Positions 47,635-61,500 of a stretch of DNA of 64,000 nt are shown here, piece by piece. Under the pieces are notes generated by a model that saw only the letters and a list, made by a program, of their open reading frames with translations, had not been told where the DNA came from and ran no database searches. Numbering within the stretch: the first letter of the stretch is position 1; each line of letters opens with the position of its first letter. The position numbers were made by a program, and so were the translations under genes. The DNA comes from Volutella citrinella (taxonomy: Eukaryota; Ascomycota; Sordariomycetes; Hypocreales; Nectriaceae): NCBI GenBank assembly GCA_034401135.1, contig JAWZSP010000005.1, forward strand, positions 3,782,001 through 3,846,000. The letters are read 5' to 3'.

Positions 47635-48210
47635 TCGTGACCTTGTTCTGGAGATCTAATTCAGGTCAGTCTACCTTTGGATGAGTATGTGGCATCTCGC
47701 CCGACCTGTTTGAAGATGACGGCCTATTTTAATACGAAGGACAAGAATGAGCCGCAGGCGTACAAGGCGGCAAGCGTCATAACTCGGTGTTTGGGGATGC
47801 AAAAGGAAGCACGCTTATCTCGCTCACTTTCATTTGGGCAATGCTCGGCAAGCCCATGACCTAAGGCTCTTGGCATTCAAGGTACGTTACAAACGTCTGG
47901 TTCCTAGTCACCACTTGACTCTAACGTCCCAATACTACATTGCGGTGTTCCAGCAGTACCTTGGAGAACCAGAAGTGGCCGAGTAAGTTTCGCCCTGTAT
48001 TATCTGCTGCAGGCATGGCGAAGAAGAATTGCTAACGAATCACCTCGAATTATAGGTTCAATCTTCAGGGCGTTTCGCGAACCAGCGAGCAAACCGACTA
48101 CTGGCGGCAGGCGGAAATCATGAGGTTCATGTTTCTCAGTTTCAGAAGAGTGAGAGGGCTGGTGAGAGCAAGCGAACATCGTCGTTCATCGTCGTTCCTT
48201 CAATGTTCTA
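47635..48210 (+). pseudogene. Unrecognised gene relic with preserved introns
   Basis: Reading frames with coding character but no family I recognise. The segment VSLPLDEYVASRPTCLKMTA (about 47665-47724) is followed after a probable one-base frame change near 47800 by HAYLAHFHLGNARQAHDL and LRLLAFK. Then comes a GTACGT donor (about 47881). QQYLGEPEVAE (about 47953-47982) is joined through a good intron (GTAAGT at about 47982, GCTAAC branch, TTATAG at about 48054) to FNLQGVSRTSEQTDYWRQAE. There is no clear start codon and the frames do not form one uninterrupted protein. It may be a fragment of an accessory gene. Confidence rests mainly on the second intron. Confidence 0.35.
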
Positions 48211-49733
48211 AGTAATACGCAAGAACATACACTTATAAGCTACGAAACTTGATTGACAAGTTCCAATTCCAATCGCCACTTAGCTTGATGGAGCAAAGCA
48301 ATGCATACATCGAGGGCATTCCAAGACGGAAATAACATCATTCTATCTTCCATGCTTGCTTTGAACCCTCCCCTCCGCTCCCGCAAACGACCCTCCGTCG
48401 TCAGCGCGAACCGCTGCCGCAGAGCCGGGCCACTTACACCGGGATACGAGCGCAACGACAATTACGCACCGCTCTAACTCCGATGCAACGCTGCTACGAA
48501 ACACGAGCCTGAAACCGTGCCCGGGCCCCCCGATCTTGTCCATGCTCCCACAACACATGCCTACAGCGTTTCGGAATAACCTCTGCATACAAACTCGTTT
48601 CACGGCAACCCAGCTGTTGCCGCGCTCTTCAAACGCCCTCCCCTTTCCCCCACATCCCGCCACACGAGCGCGCGCGCAAAGTAGCAAAGCGCCTCTCGCC
48701 ACATCCACCGCCCGCCGTCGCCGGCTGTCACAGCTGTCACGGCCGTGGGCCCGACGTCATGAACCGTAAATCGATTCGCTGCCATCGCTGCCACACCTTC
48801 CGGCCATCACGAGCCCGTGTCCATGCGACCCCGACTTCTCGCAACGGCCCCAAATTCGAGCCGCACACCCACCCAAAACCAAATCCACCCTCCCTTATTT
48901 CTGGGCGGGGACGCCGTTGGCATCTCGTGAACCCCAAGCCTCTAGGCGCTTATACTTTCGTATCTCCGACTTTCCCACCCCAACGACCAAGCCCGCGCCA
49001 ATGCTTGGGATGACGTGGCCCAGCGCCGCGCGGCGGTGACCCTTGGATTTTCAACACGCCTAACCTTATGAGCCTCTCGCTCTCAAATGCGTGAGACTAC
49101 GTCAGTCCCGGCCCCGGAAAGCCGGAAGCCAAGCGTGCCAAGATTTGAGCTTGTTTGGTCAACGTTGCCTAGGGTCCCCCCTCATCAGCATCACCGTTGC
49201 CTTGCCCTCACACCCCTCTCCAGCCAGTACGTGCCTGCGTTGGTAGTTTAGTCGTAGTCGTCTTGTCCGGATATACATTGTCACTTTGGGCACGGCATGT
49301 TGAGATATGGGACACCTCGAGTTAGAGAACTTTGTTCCATTTGCTTTCAGCATCGCTAGCTAGCTAAACAGGTAGGTAGTGTGCGAAAACACAGGCATGA
49401 CATTCATCAGTTAAACACCGCCCCAGCCGAGACCAGTTTTACTGGTCCGTTGCATGACCAACTTAGAATGAAATCAAACTCCGGGATGTGAAGGCCGTCA
49501 TGCGAGACACCCGCCCGATGCACCCTAATCTTCTGAGTCGTAGCTCAGCCAATTCCGATAACGCCAGTCCAATGCATGAGAAGATGAAGAAAAAAGAAGC
49601 GGGAGAAAGAAAGTTAAAGTAGTAGATGCAACGCAGCGCAAGTTTCCCCTTTTACCCCTGTTGTGGATTTCAGTCCTGTTCCGAGTGGCTCATGGCCTGA
49701 TAATCATGAAATCCATCGTCCAGCCTGAGGCGC
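48211..49733. other. Intergenic region, no gene seen
   Basis: No recognisable coding region. The part near 49733 is probably the 3' UTR of the WOPR regulator on the minus strand. Confidence 0.5.
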
Positions 49734-51041
49734 TCAAATGCAGAACTTGCGGTCCAGCATTCTCAGAGCACGCGCGTCTTCGCTGGCGCCTCCCTTCTCC
49801 AGCCCACAGGAGCCGTTAGCTCGGGGGCTGCTGCCTGCGCTGTTGGTGCTGGTGGGCTCGGCAGAAGGGTTGGGGTGCAGGAGAGCGGACAGGCTCGCCT
49901 TGTTCGAGTTGGTAGTCGAGGCAGCCTCAGAGTGAGAGCTCCTAGGAGGGCTGACGCTCAATGTACGGCTAGGAGGCGTGTGCATGGCCGCAAGAGTGGT
50001 GCCTGGAGGACCATTGGCAACGCTGTTGAGCGCCGGTAGAGGTCCCTGGGGGTTCCGGGCTGACGTGGTGTTGAGTCGAGGATCGACCATGGCACTCTGG
50101 GCGGTAACCTGGAGCGTGTGCTGAAGAGGCGAATCGCTCTGCCGAGGCGGAAGCGGCGTGTGAGTGTAGTGAGGCGAAGGGTGCTGCTGGAAGGGAGGAA
50201 GAGCAGGGCCCTTGGTTGCTTGTAGCGGAGGAAGAGTGCCCCGGTGATCATATAGGGGAGCCGGAGCATAGGAGGGAGGCAGAGGAAGCGCAGTTGGCGG
50301 CTGGTGAGGAGGAATGTGATGGTGAGCAGCAGGAGGATAGGGAGCTGCGTATTGCGCATAAGGGGGCGTGGCCATGGGTGATGGAGGCCAGCCATAGCCG
50401 GGCTGTCCATAGGGAGCGTACTGTGCTTGGTGTTGAGGAGCCAGAGTATAGGGAGCTGATTGCATGGGTGCCCGGGTCAGGGCAGGAGTCTGGTTGGACT
50501 CTCCCATGCTCGACTCGGGGTACATTCCCTTGACCGGAACGATTGCTCGCAGGCTGGGGTCGTTGGTTGGCTGTGGTAGGTCAGGCTGACCGGGCTGAGG
50601 CCGCGAGTAGTATGAGATGAGGTGGAGGTGCTGGCCAGTCGAGGTGGTGATGCTGAAAGACTGCTTCATCAGTCCGTCGGCCTTGTACCGGTAGCCCTCG
50701 GGCTCGCCGTCGTCCTGGTCCTCGTCGCTACCACGGCCAGACTCGGGCGTCTTGCCAGCGCCTCGCTTGCCGCTTGAGAAGCCGCCTCCACGCTTGCCCT
50801 CCATTTCTCGGTAGGTCAGGAAGCTTCCCGACACTCGGCTGGCGCTCCACGACTTGCCGTCGGTCCATCTCCTCATACCAGCCTCCCGCTCATCCCAAAC
50901 AAATACCGAGCCAGATCGGATAGATTGGCGCTCCTTCTCAGAGAGGCGACGTTGCACACGAGGCAGGATGCCCAATCGGCAGGCCTCGAACAGTCGAATA
51001 GCATCGGCGGGTGTCCGCACGTAGCCGTAGTATGTTTCCAT
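49734..51041 (-). CDS. pac2: WOPR-domain transcription factor, Pac2 type (Gti1/Pac2 family)
   Basis: Intronless coding region of 435 residues, start ATG 51041. It belongs to the fungal WOPR family (Wor1, Ryp1, Sge1, Pac2) of master regulators of morphology, sporulation and secondary metabolism. The bipartite DNA-binding domain is clear. WOPRa covers residues 1-82, with GYVRTPADAIRLFEACR, RQSIRSGSVFVWDE and RRWTDGKSWSASRVSGSFL. WOPRb covers about 118-147, with KADGLMKQSFSITTSTGQHL and HLISYYSR. An acidic linker (SDEDQDDGEPEG) lies between. The rest is Pro/Gln/Tyr-rich and then Ser-rich, consistent with an activation region. The opening METYYGYVRTPADAI and LPRVQRRLSEKER favour the Pac2 subfamily over Sge1/Ryp1. 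Its flank on the 5' side is very long and gene-free. Confidence 0.93.
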   Translation of the reverse strand: METYYGYVRTPADAIRLFEACRLGILPRVQRRLSEKERQSIRSGSVFVWDEREAGMRRWTDGKSWSASRVSGSFLTYREMEGKRGGGFSSGKRGAGKTPESGRGSDEDQDDGEPEGYRYKADGLMKQSFSITTSTGQHLHLISYYSRPQPGQPDLPQPTNDPSLRAIVPVKGMYPESSMGESNQTPALTRAPMQSAPYTLAPQHQAQYAPYGQPGYGWPPSPMATPPYAQYAAPYPPAAHHHIPPHQPPTALPLPPSYAPAPLYDHRGTLPPLQATKGPALPPFQQHPSPHYTHTPLPPRQSDSPLQHTLQVTAQSAMVDPRLNTTSARNPQGPLPALNSVANGPPGTTLAAMHTPPSRTLSVSPPRSSHSEAASTTNSNKASLSALLHPNPSAEPTSTNSAGSSPRANGSCGLEKGGASEDARALRMLDRKFCI

Positions 51042-52530
51042 AGTGTTGATATTGTGTTGTGTGTATGAGTGGAGATGTGTAACAGACCGCACGATGACGG
51101 ACTCAATAAGTCTTAGGTGAGATGACACCAGAGCTGGGTGGTGGTGAAAGCCCTTATGAGAGTTGTTCAGCGAGAGCTAGTGACCTCCACGCGGTGCCCC
51201 ACAAGATCTAATCGGCCCAGAACATAGGCAAATAAATTGGGTGAGGTTATTTGCGTCAGCTCCACAGCGGCCGAGCAGTGAGCGGAATTTATGCACCGAC
51301 TCCACTTGCTAAAGCGAGGTCCAGTTTTACGTTCCTGGTCGTTGTGCAAAAAAGCCGGGCCGACAGATGATTTCCCTGATCGACAGACAAAAGTCGCTGC
51401 CGTCTCTGCCGGTGATGTAGGCTCCCAAGGCGTTCTATTCAAGGCGGGTCAGTTGTCAGTTGGTCCGTGGTGATTCCGCGTTGCAACGGTGGAATGGTGA
51501 TGTAGCAGGATGCTGAAGTGAATGTGGACAATTGTGACGGAGACGGTGAGAGTGACAGATATGCATAAGGCGCAAGGCAACAAGATGCTGGAAGGGCGAG
51601 TGGGCAGAGAGGGCCTATATAATTGCTGATACGAAACCAACACGCCTCAGCACACGGCAGCGTGACACCTGGGACCAGCGCCAGGGGTTGGGGAGCTTCG
51701 ATGGCCTTGCGGAAGAGTGCCGTCGGAGCCGACCCAGTGGATCTCCACCCAGGCTAAAATTTCCCTTAGATTGAGTGTGTTGCCGCCGCTTGGCGATGTG
51801 GGTGACGACGTGACGAGGGCATGACCGAGGACCCGAGCATAGGCAGCACAGGCGGCTCCCACAGGTGCCCAAGGCGATAGGCGACGGACAGAGACTTCTC
51901 GCCGGCTCATACCTCGAGGTAACCTAGTGTCGACGTACGACCAGAGCTCGATAGTGATGGGCCTGCCGCTCGGTTCGAAGGAGCACAGCAGTTGTCGCAG
52001 GGAGAGGGGGGATTTGAGGGCCACTTGACCCATGCGGTCTCTCCAGCTCCGCCAGAGGAGGCAATGCTTCGGGAACACCGAGTACCAGAGATGATTGCAC
52101 AGGAGAGAGAAAACGGAGACTAAACGTACCTTTGAGACGCTGATGGGGGACGCAGAAGCGGCTGCGTGCGTAGAAACGGCGATGGTGTGGAACGAGGTCG
52201 TCGGAGACGTAGCAACGGCAACAACGGCAGCGGGCAGCGGTGGCAGGCGAAGTGGCACTGGCTGTGCGAGGCACTGGGGTACGGCTTGCGGTTTTGCTGT
52301 TTTGCGGTTTGCGGACGATTGGAGAGGGCGCGAGAGTCGAGGTCGTCCAGAGGTCGGCTTGCGAGCTGGGGGCTTTCGTCTGGGCAGTCACGGTTTCTTG
52401 AACGACTTTTGCAAAGCAGGGCCAAGAGGCGAAGGGGGGCCAAGTGCTAGATAAGGTTACAAGGCAAGTCAGAAAAGGGTAGAACTGAGAAGGAAAAGGC
52501 GTAAATGGTGGATAACTCGGCGACACATGG
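51042..52530 (-). promoter_or_regulatory. Probable long leader and core promoter of the Pac2-type gene
   Basis: Read on the minus strand, about 52530 to 52130 is C/T-rich like fungal transcription start regions and ends in a good splice donor (AAAG|GTACGT, first intron base 52129). This suggests a spliced 5' leader. Candidate acceptors exist downstream (for example TTGAATAG near 51435), but none is proven. Several short upstream frames are present. Confidence 0.3.
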
Positions 52531-55500
52531 CCGGTCGTGTGGAGTTAGACGGAGCACGGCAAAAGCCAAGCCAGTGAAGGGTGTGCGGCCAGAAGCCAAA
52601 GGGGGGGCGTGGTAGCGGGAGAGTGAGAGGGTGGGGGCGTGAGGCGAGCGGAGGGTCCAGGGATGGTCAGGACAAGCTTTCGAAGCTGACCCACCCATTC
52701 AAGGGGGGGCCCGGGCATCACTGTGGAAGATGACGCTGGGAGAGAGCGACTGACGACAGCGCTGTGCCAGCGCGGGTGGCATGGGCCACTCACTGGAGAC
52801 TGGCGTGGGTGTCCGGAATGTGGGCAGCAGCCCCAGCATCCACCGCCAACAACTGGGGGCGGCTTGGCCTATTGACGCCGCTGGAGCAAGCTTACCTGCG
52901 ACCTAGTACCGCCGTTGGCACTATTAGAGGCTGCCTCGGTCGCTAGAATTTAAACTTGGCACTGATAGTTCCATTGCCGACTCAGGGAAGCGCCGAATAT
53001 CCGCCCTGGCACCTGGGTTGCTGGGATGGCTGTCGCCGCGAATCTACACCATTCTCGCGGGACAATGCAGCTGGCCATGGACGTTTCCCGCTGAGGAAGT
53101 TGTCCAGTGTCGCGGCCGACTACAGGGTCCCACGTCGCCATGGAGAAGAGTTTGTAGGAGCCAAGGTTCGATCCTCGACGTCGTGAGACGCCCAGAGTGG
53201 CCTTGCCCCGCCTGGAGCCCTCCTCTCACACACGAAGCGACGCAAAACGACGCTGGACGTGCAGCAAGTGGTACTTTGTACCCTAGCACTCTGCCCAGGC
53301 GTCAGGCCAGAACAGCCAGCCAGCGGTTGGCCCTGGAACCTGGGCTTGCTGCTTGCTTGTGTACTTTATCCACTGAGGGGCTTCAAGGTGTGTATATCCG
53401 GCCAAACGTACAAGCGCTGACGTTGGCGGCTCGACAACTACTACTCGTTGGCTATAGCGCGGCGGAGTACGCATACGCCTTGTTGGTCATAGTTGGGAAG
53501 AGACAACACAGGAATTGGCAGTGCTATTGGGTTGGTGGAAATTAGGTTGAAATGGCAACTCTGAAATGGGATTTGAGAGATGGTGTCCGGATTGCAGAGG
53601 AGAGGAAAGCCCTTGGTCAATCGGCATTACCCTCAGGTCCTCAGTGGCACGGCTAAATGGATCGAGACCTGAGCTGAAGGCGCCGCCAGGGCGCAATAAT
53701 TAGCAGGTACTACGGGGTATGCCGTGGAGATACGGAAGATGCGGATGGTGCGGATGACGCGGGATAAAGAGCCGTCCACCCTCACCTCACTGGACCACAG
53801 GGCCACTGGAGGGCGCCAAAGGTACGGTACCTTCGTCCAGGACCTGGAGCAGAGCAGGCCACAAACGGGGGAATGCTGAGGCGATGGGCTGGGGTTGCTC
53901 CTGCTGCCAGGATTGGTGCATTTCGATGACACCCAGCGTACCTGCCTCCCATGCCTCATTACCATTGACCCTTACCAGCACAGCACAAACCCTCAGGGAA
54001 GTCGTCTGCGCGCTAGCAGAATTGGACCGCATTGCCGCCATCGCATCGTATCGAACCGAACTGCAAAGCGTGGTGCCGTGCCCCAACGCCCAATCGCCAA
54101 TACACGTACCGCGCCAAATCCGCCCCAAGTCAGGGCCTGGTTTACGGAGGGAGAGCACCTATTGGCGACATGGCGAGGCCTGTTTCAATCGAGCACGGCC
54201 CACCAGAAAATGGCGTACATGAGTACACATCTAGTGCTCAGCCCACAGCAACAGATATGCGACGCTCACGCCTCGACCTCGCCGGGCGCACGACTAGCAG
54301 CCGCGGAGTATGCCCTCCAGCCGGCTCTGCCTCTACATTTTGCTGGAACGGATGATGATGCAAAGGCGACTGTCTCTGCGGCGGCACATGCCGTCGACTA
54401 CGAAAACCAACCTTTGCCAAAGGCACAATACGCGGCACAACAGGCTGACCCACGGCACCGCCACCAGGCAGGTTGCTGACTGTGTCTTGGTCTCTGGCCC
54501 TCTGGGCGGGGCCCCATCGGTGATGCTAATTCTAGAGCCTGGGCGGATGGCGGACCCTGGCCCTCCTTTCCTAAGCTTATTCCTTTCATCTGACGGCTGC
54601 GCCAGTCATGCAACGGAATCGCACACCAGATCCGGACTTTTGTCGGGGCCAGCACAGCCAAGCAGCCCAAGCAGGCAATTAGACTCGCTCTGACGGATTG
54701 GCGGGCTTGGAGCCGGGTGTACGGCTTGGCTTTGCTCGGCGCGCGTGTGGAGGGATCGCAATCGACGGTGGAGGGCTGGGGGAGGGGGGGTGTCCACATC
54801 CCCACGCAAGCCACACCTTCGCCCAAGTACCTGACCCTGTCGAGAACAGCTGCTTCTCCAATGCATGCTGTTGCGTGCGAGCGAAAAGGTACCGGTATGT
54901 TATATATGTGCGTGTGTGTGCGTGCGGGTGTGTCATGTGCATCACACTGGCCCCAAGATGGTCCTTTGCAGAGCCAGCTGGGCCCAGCAAGCCTCATGGC
55001 TCACTTGGGACACTACAATGCGACGAGGTGACGACGTCAAGCTCCGCGTCAGCCTTTGTGCCAATCCTCTGTGGGGATGCGTAATAAGGGGAGATGGGAG
55101 CGCGGATATCGGCACCAGGGCGGCAAAGCGGCTCACTAACGCAGTCAAACCCATGTTTATGCTCACCACCACTAAAAAAAAGCTTAACAGGGCCTGTCTC
55201 CGCGGGAATAGACGTGCCGAGTACGTACCTCGAGCCCGGGTTGCGGGTGCCGTGGCTGCCGACCAAGGGGCATCTGGAACATCTGGGGCTGGACATGTTG
55301 ACGCATACGCCCACGGCACTGGCCGCGAACATAGGCCAGTAGTCATACCGCTAGCAACTCGCCAGCCTGTGCTGGAGTGCCATTGTGCCCTCCAGACGAA
55401 GCAGCTCCAGAGGCCTCAAGGATGAGGCGCAGCCCAGACTCGCCTAGACCCCTAGCCGACATGCATCGTATCGCCGACCGTTTGGCGCGTTGGCTACCCC

Positions 55501-58500
55501 AGAGGCTCTGCATGGCTGCAGGTTTGAAACACCATTCTGGCAAACACACCCCCTTTGTTGACGATAGAGTGGCGGGCGGATGGGGGCATAATTCGTGAAG
55601 TAACAGCGGGGAAGAGAGAGGGCCTCTCGTCAGCCGCCCAGCCATTGGCGTCAAGACAGACAGACCAGGAGCCCCAGAATCAAACAAAAAAAGGAAGTCA
55701 GTCAGTACGATGGGGGATGCCGTCCTTCTCTGGGTGCCCGTGCGGAAATACCCACGATTGTTCTTCTCACCGCCGCAACAACAAGAACAGCATCAACAAA
55801 CAACGAGAGGACGGCGGGCAAAGAAGTGGATAAAGATAAAGGCAGTCGGCACAGCCATTGACGCCAGTGGCTAGGACTTCAATGGCTCGCGCCCCCAAGA
55901 CGCCCCAACGTCCCACGATGACCAAGTTTCCCTCGCACCAAGTTCAAGACAGCCTCGAAGATGTTTGTCGTCGTGCAATGGCCGTTTCCGCGCTCCGAGG
56001 TGACACCCTCGGCCGCCTTCAAAACGCCTTAGCCTCTCTTTTCCCTAAACAGGAACTGAATCAGTTTCCGATGCTCATCATCGCAGATGCCGCCCGGCCC
56101 GACCATGGAGATCGTGTCTCGTCTTTTGGCATCCACTCAGGGTGCCCCGTGCCTCTCCCGCTCTGCTCCGCCGCTCTTCCAGTACTTCGTTGTTTTTTCT
56201 GCCCGCTCGCGGTCTTTACGGTTATTTTATTTTAGAGTACGATCTTCCCCTTCAGCGCCAATGAAGTATCCATGATGATCTCATCAACCCCCCAACTCCG
56301 AGGCACCTGAGTCATCCTAGGGCAGGCACCTGCTCCATCACCGGCCCGGCTTGGTGTCTTCGCGACCCATAACTGCTCACCGAAGTACCTGGTCCGTCCC
56401 AGTCTCTTTTGGCCTTCCCCAGAAGGAGCAGGAACTTGACGTTTTGAGAGGACAGCAAAGGATCCGCCGTTTGATAATGAAATCTCCTTAGCTGCCCTAG
56501 CCCGCCTTGGCCGGAGATGATGCTCATCCCCATCCCCCGTCCGAATTTGCACGGACAGCCTCCGGCTCCGCGCTGGGTCGAAAGAAAGGTATTTTGCGAC
56601 GTCACAGGGTCAGCACTCAATGCCACGCACGAAAGCAAAAGGCCCACCCAAAAGATCCATCGGAACACGGACAGTTTCTATAACGGGCATCAAACCAGCA
56701 GCCAACTGGCATGACGGGGCACGGTCGTCCTGGCCACTCCTGGGGCCACTCACTGCCGGGCGCCCTGGATTGGAAACAAAATGCGATCGCCAACCCAACA
56801 AGAGGCCACGCTTTCTGGCTCGGTCCCGCGTTGCCACGAGATGACCCATGTCTGGCACACGCTTCCAGTGGCGATGCAAAATATCGTAATCCTGGGAGAC
56901 GGTCTGTCTCCTCGCGCTGAGAACTTCGAGGGACGCCCGACGTCGACTTTGAAACAGACCAGGGTGCGTAGCGGTATGTAAGCTTAAGACGATGAAGCTC
57001 TCCGGGATGACGCCTGCTCATTATTGCGTAAGCCTCCCGCGAACCTTCCTGTCTGCCTGCGCCAACGGCCGTCCGCCCCAGTCATGCAAAAATGCCCGCC
57101 ATCAATTTCATCGACGCATTGCAAAGGCGACGGCGCCCGGGGAGTCCCACTTGTCGCCGCAGAGGCACCGAGACGCTTCATCCTTTGCTACCAACGGGGT
57201 CTCCGTCGAGTCGACAGCCCGGGTAATGAGAGAAGAGCCAGAGGGTAATAGACTAGAGCGACCGACGGCGCACTGTTCGGCCCCACGGCTTGACTTGACA
57301 TACCGGACGCCTCTTGCACGTCGCGAAGGGGAATCAAGTCACTCCCGCTGGATTGACAACTTGACTTTGCTCCCGTGCTGGGCAATGATCGCTGGGTATC
57401 GCGGCACTGGGACTGGATTTATTACGAGATCGGTGGCGCCACGGTCATCCATCTGCGACAGCGCTTTAGCTCATCCCTCTCCCCCCGGGCTCCCCCGGTC
57501 CCGATCCTTCCCATCCCATCCTGCTGTTCGAAAAGAGGATCTCGGGGCATCCTGCCCATCGCCAACGCAGACGAAGGTCATGGTTCCAGAAGGCATCCAT
57601 TTCTTCTCTCCGATCCGTGCAGCTCCCAAACATCGGGCGACGCACCCAGCATTGACGATTGTTGCGCCTCCACGACGTTGTGGCTACTAAGTATGCGGTA
57701 CTGTCCGACACGCCTTGCCTATTGCAGTGCAACAGCGCCCCCTGGCTGCTTAGATAAGGCGCCTCCCGCCCAACCAGAATAAGGCGACTCGGGAAAATCG
57801 GCTACCCAAGACGCCCCAACGTGTCCACACAATGACGTCGCTGTGCCGTGGAGCCGAGTCGGCGCGAGGAGTTTAAAGACACGGCCCCAAAACGCCGCCT
57901 TTCGACAGGCAAAAGCCGGGGAAGGGAGCGCGCCACTCAGTGTGAGGCTTGGGGAGGCTTGGAAGGGCACACTAGGCGGGCTATTGGGGCTCAAACATTT
58001 TCTCGCACAATCGCAGTCCGGCATGGTCGTTGCTTGAATCCAAAAATCCTCTTGGCATGGGATCGACGGGAGGCGGGCAGTGACTCTCGGCGTCTGGCGT
58101 GTTCAAGTCTGGGTGGCCTGGCCGCCGCCTGGGCGACCCTGCAGCGACACCCACTGCAAAAGCCCCGAGAGCGCCAATCACCAGGCGCCGCAGCGTCACT
58201 TTGGGCTGAGAGTCGAGTCGAGCCAAAAGGCCGCCCCTCTTAGCCTGGGTTCCGTCTCGGTCTATTCAGCAGCGTTCCGTGCACAAAGGCCCCGGCAGGC
58301 AGGAGGATAAGCTGCCCCATCAGCGCCCGGACCTAGCATTGAGGGAGCAAGTCCAAAGGATAGCAATCAGCTGTTCGTGCCATCGGTCTCTGGCGTGCCG
58401 CTTCCGTGCGACGCAGTCTGACCTGTCAGAGCAATCCCTTCTGGACCCGCGACACGGATCAGCGATGAAATATGTGTGTGTTGCCATCAACTCTTGGATT

Positions 58501-61500
58501 CTCTGCTGGAGATGGCGCTATCACGAGACGCTGTAGCGAGCGTAAGGTTGCGCCACAGTCGCTCAGGTGCCCTCGCACACAACCAGTCAGCAAAACGCGT
58601 CCTGAATTAAGCATGAATTTAAGCGTTACTAGCCACTGGCTTGGCACGGGGGTCATTCCGCCAGAGGGGTGTACGCATCGGAGTCTGCGCAGGCCAAGCT
58701 TTTTTCCCTCTCGCTCGGTGGCCAGCACTAGCAGCGCCTCCGTCAGGGCCCAGGCTGGGGACCACAGCGCTGCTCGCCCGCACAAAGAGGCCACCTTGCC
58801 ATTGCTGGGCGGCGCGAGCTGGGAGGACGCATCAGCCCCGTGGCTGTTGGGGCGTTGTGGAGGGGATGGGATAAGCACCCGCCTTGTGAGTTGTGTGGGC
58901 TTAGCGCGGCCCCAGAGGTCCCAGAGATGCCGTCCCAGCCGACTTGGCTGCCAGGGGGGGTGGGGTGCGCCAGCAACAGGGCTGTTTCATGCGATCCACG
59001 GCGAGGACCTTTTTTCTTGTGCGGATTGCCCTTTTATTCCCGGAGGTGTTCGCGGACGTGGGTGGGTCAGACATTTTGCGCCTCCGGGCACCCACCAACC
59101 ACAGTGATCCCAAAGGCCTGTCAAAGGCAATGCCAAGACTCGACTCTATCGGCTTCCCACGCGAGATTGGCCCTGGACGATGGCACTAGAAGGAGCGCGG
59201 GCTCGGTCTGTCTGCCAGTGCCGCGCACTTGTCATGTTTCCATGCCCATGGACATATTATTATTATTATCATCGACTCCTCGGTCTCCCAAATCGGCCGC
59301 AGCCTCGCATCCTCCGCCGGCCAAAACGGCAAATCAGGGGCCGCGAGTCCGACACAGGGCGAATAAGCATGCCGGCATTGGCATCCTCCGAAGCGGCGTG
59401 TGGTTTTGGCACCGGTGCCTCTTGTTGACCGACACTCGGTGGGACAGCGGAGCTAATTGGACCAGGGCTCCCCATCTTTTTTTTTCGTCTTCCTGCTAGG
59501 CCGCTTCTCTTCTTTTTCCCTCTTGGTGCATCCTCAGGCGACGCCGCGACGCCTCGACGGTGCCGACCTCCGTGGACCCAAAATGACTCAGCTGGCATCG
59601 CACGCCCGCAAAACCTTAATGTGCCAGGCCCAATCAAAGGCCCTTTAGGCTCAATTTTGCCATGCAGCCGAGCAAAGCTTGGCACTCGGTGGCTGCGCGC
59701 TAATCCCGCCTCGGGTTGTGGTGGGTGCTGAGACATGCACGCCACGCCTACTGTGATGGCCTGGGCAACCAGCTGGCAGTGAGCAGTGGCTGTCTGGGCG
59801 TCAAAGTCGCATATTTGCACTTTCCACATGTGCACAGAGTGGCAGCAATATGGGTTCCAGATAAAAGCCTGAGAGGCTTTGGCTTTTGAAGATAAGGAGG
59901 CGTGGACTGGCTCAAGGCATGCAGTTCCACCGTTGAGCCCTTCGGAGTGGGTCACTCACTCACTGTCTGGGCTTTGGTCCCCCCACGCATTGCCTCGTAA
60001 AGTGAGCAGATTGGCGATACCGTACTTCTACCCTACAGCACAGCTCTTGCAGGCCTTGGCTTGTATTGTTGATGGGGGGCGGCCGTTCCTTGTTGGATGA
60101 CAGAAGTGCTCCAGCTGGTAGTGTTGCATTTTTTTGTCTCTCGTCCCGTGTTTACGCCGTGCACCTCATCGAGGCTCGGGTGGCCTCGGATTTAACAGGT
60201 ATTACAGGCTGGTCTCATTCCTTGAATTTCAAATGGGTAAGCTAGAACTCTACGCTAAGTAGCAAGCTCACATCAACCCCAGACACACAATCTTGCACAT
60301 GGGCCTCACTACTACACATGGTGGCCGCCAAGATTACACTTCTTTGTCAAGGTTATCTGCTAGTTGCACCTTGGGCGCATCATAGGGTTGCTTGCCCAGA
60401 CACAGCCAAGATGTCGGAGACGCGCATGACACGGCACCGGCGACAAACTTACCTCTGCGCCGCCGCTGCCAATGTCAATGCCAAGCGCCAAGCCTCCATA
60501 TTGACCCAGCCGACGGGGAAGAGGCGGAAAGATGGGTTAGAGTTGTGCAGGCTGGCTGCGACGACTCTGGCGAGCTGAGCCTGCCGAGACGACGACACTG
60601 TGTGACAAAATAACGCCATGTCATGCCAAAGGCGCATTCATTGTCCAGAATTGCATGTCTGACAATGACTGACTGGCCCCAGATTAGGCGGTGGTCAGTG
60701 GTCCCCCCCAACACACACGAGACCCCCCCAAAACCCCAGTCGCCCGCCCTCGCCTCCCATGCTCGTGCAGCCGTAAGCGATGCGATTGCTGGTAATAGAG
60801 CGTGCCATTGATGGGTTGCCAAGCCGCTTCCCGCGAAGCCTACACAGCAGCTTTAATCCAGGCGCGCTTTGGCGCCTTGGGACATTCCGCTCCGGGCGGA
60901 ATTCTGGGCACCTCTGGGCATCCGCTGGGCAATGCAGGGCAGCGCGAGGGCAGCGCGGCGAACGAACGCGTGCATGGGTTGGTCCATCACCTACTATGTA
61001 CACTAGTTTCGCGCGAATTGCTCCCATCTGGGCAGGACTATTGAGCGAGTCCATCGTCGACTGTGGAGCGGTCGTCCGATGTTGCCGTCTCCTCCCCGCC
61101 GTGACAAAGCCTTTTGCAATTCGCCCACAGGGTGGGCGTTCCTTTCTTCTTTGGCGCGCGACGGCAGGGCTGCGACCCTCCCACCACCCCCATCCCCTCC
61201 GGCCCAGTGGGACAACACCAAGGAATGATCATGCTTTTTTCTTTCTCCCCGACTCTGCTATGTGTCATGAATGACGAGAGGCTGGTGCGCGAGCACTGGA
61301 AGTGGAGGGGACGGGCCAGAAAGGCAATGGGACCCTCGGAGATGCTCGCACATCACAGATAGGGTGGGGCTTGGGTGAGGATTGTGCCGTCGATCCATAG
61401 CCCTGGCTTGGGGGTGGGAGGAACCTCTTATCTAACGGAATGCAGCGATGCACCCATAGCCAAATATTGCCTCGAATGTCATCGCCCGAACCCCAAAGGG

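Noticed and set aside
51924..52526. 200-residue frame on the minus strand upstream of the WOPR gene
   Set aside because: Lies in the pyrimidine-rich leader and crosses a likely splice donor; Ser/Pro/Leu composition reflects C/T richness.
53145..53185. Sequence GGTTCGATCC suggesting a tRNA T-loop
   Set aside because: The bases around it do not form a 5-bp T stem, and no acceptor, D or anticodon arms are visible.
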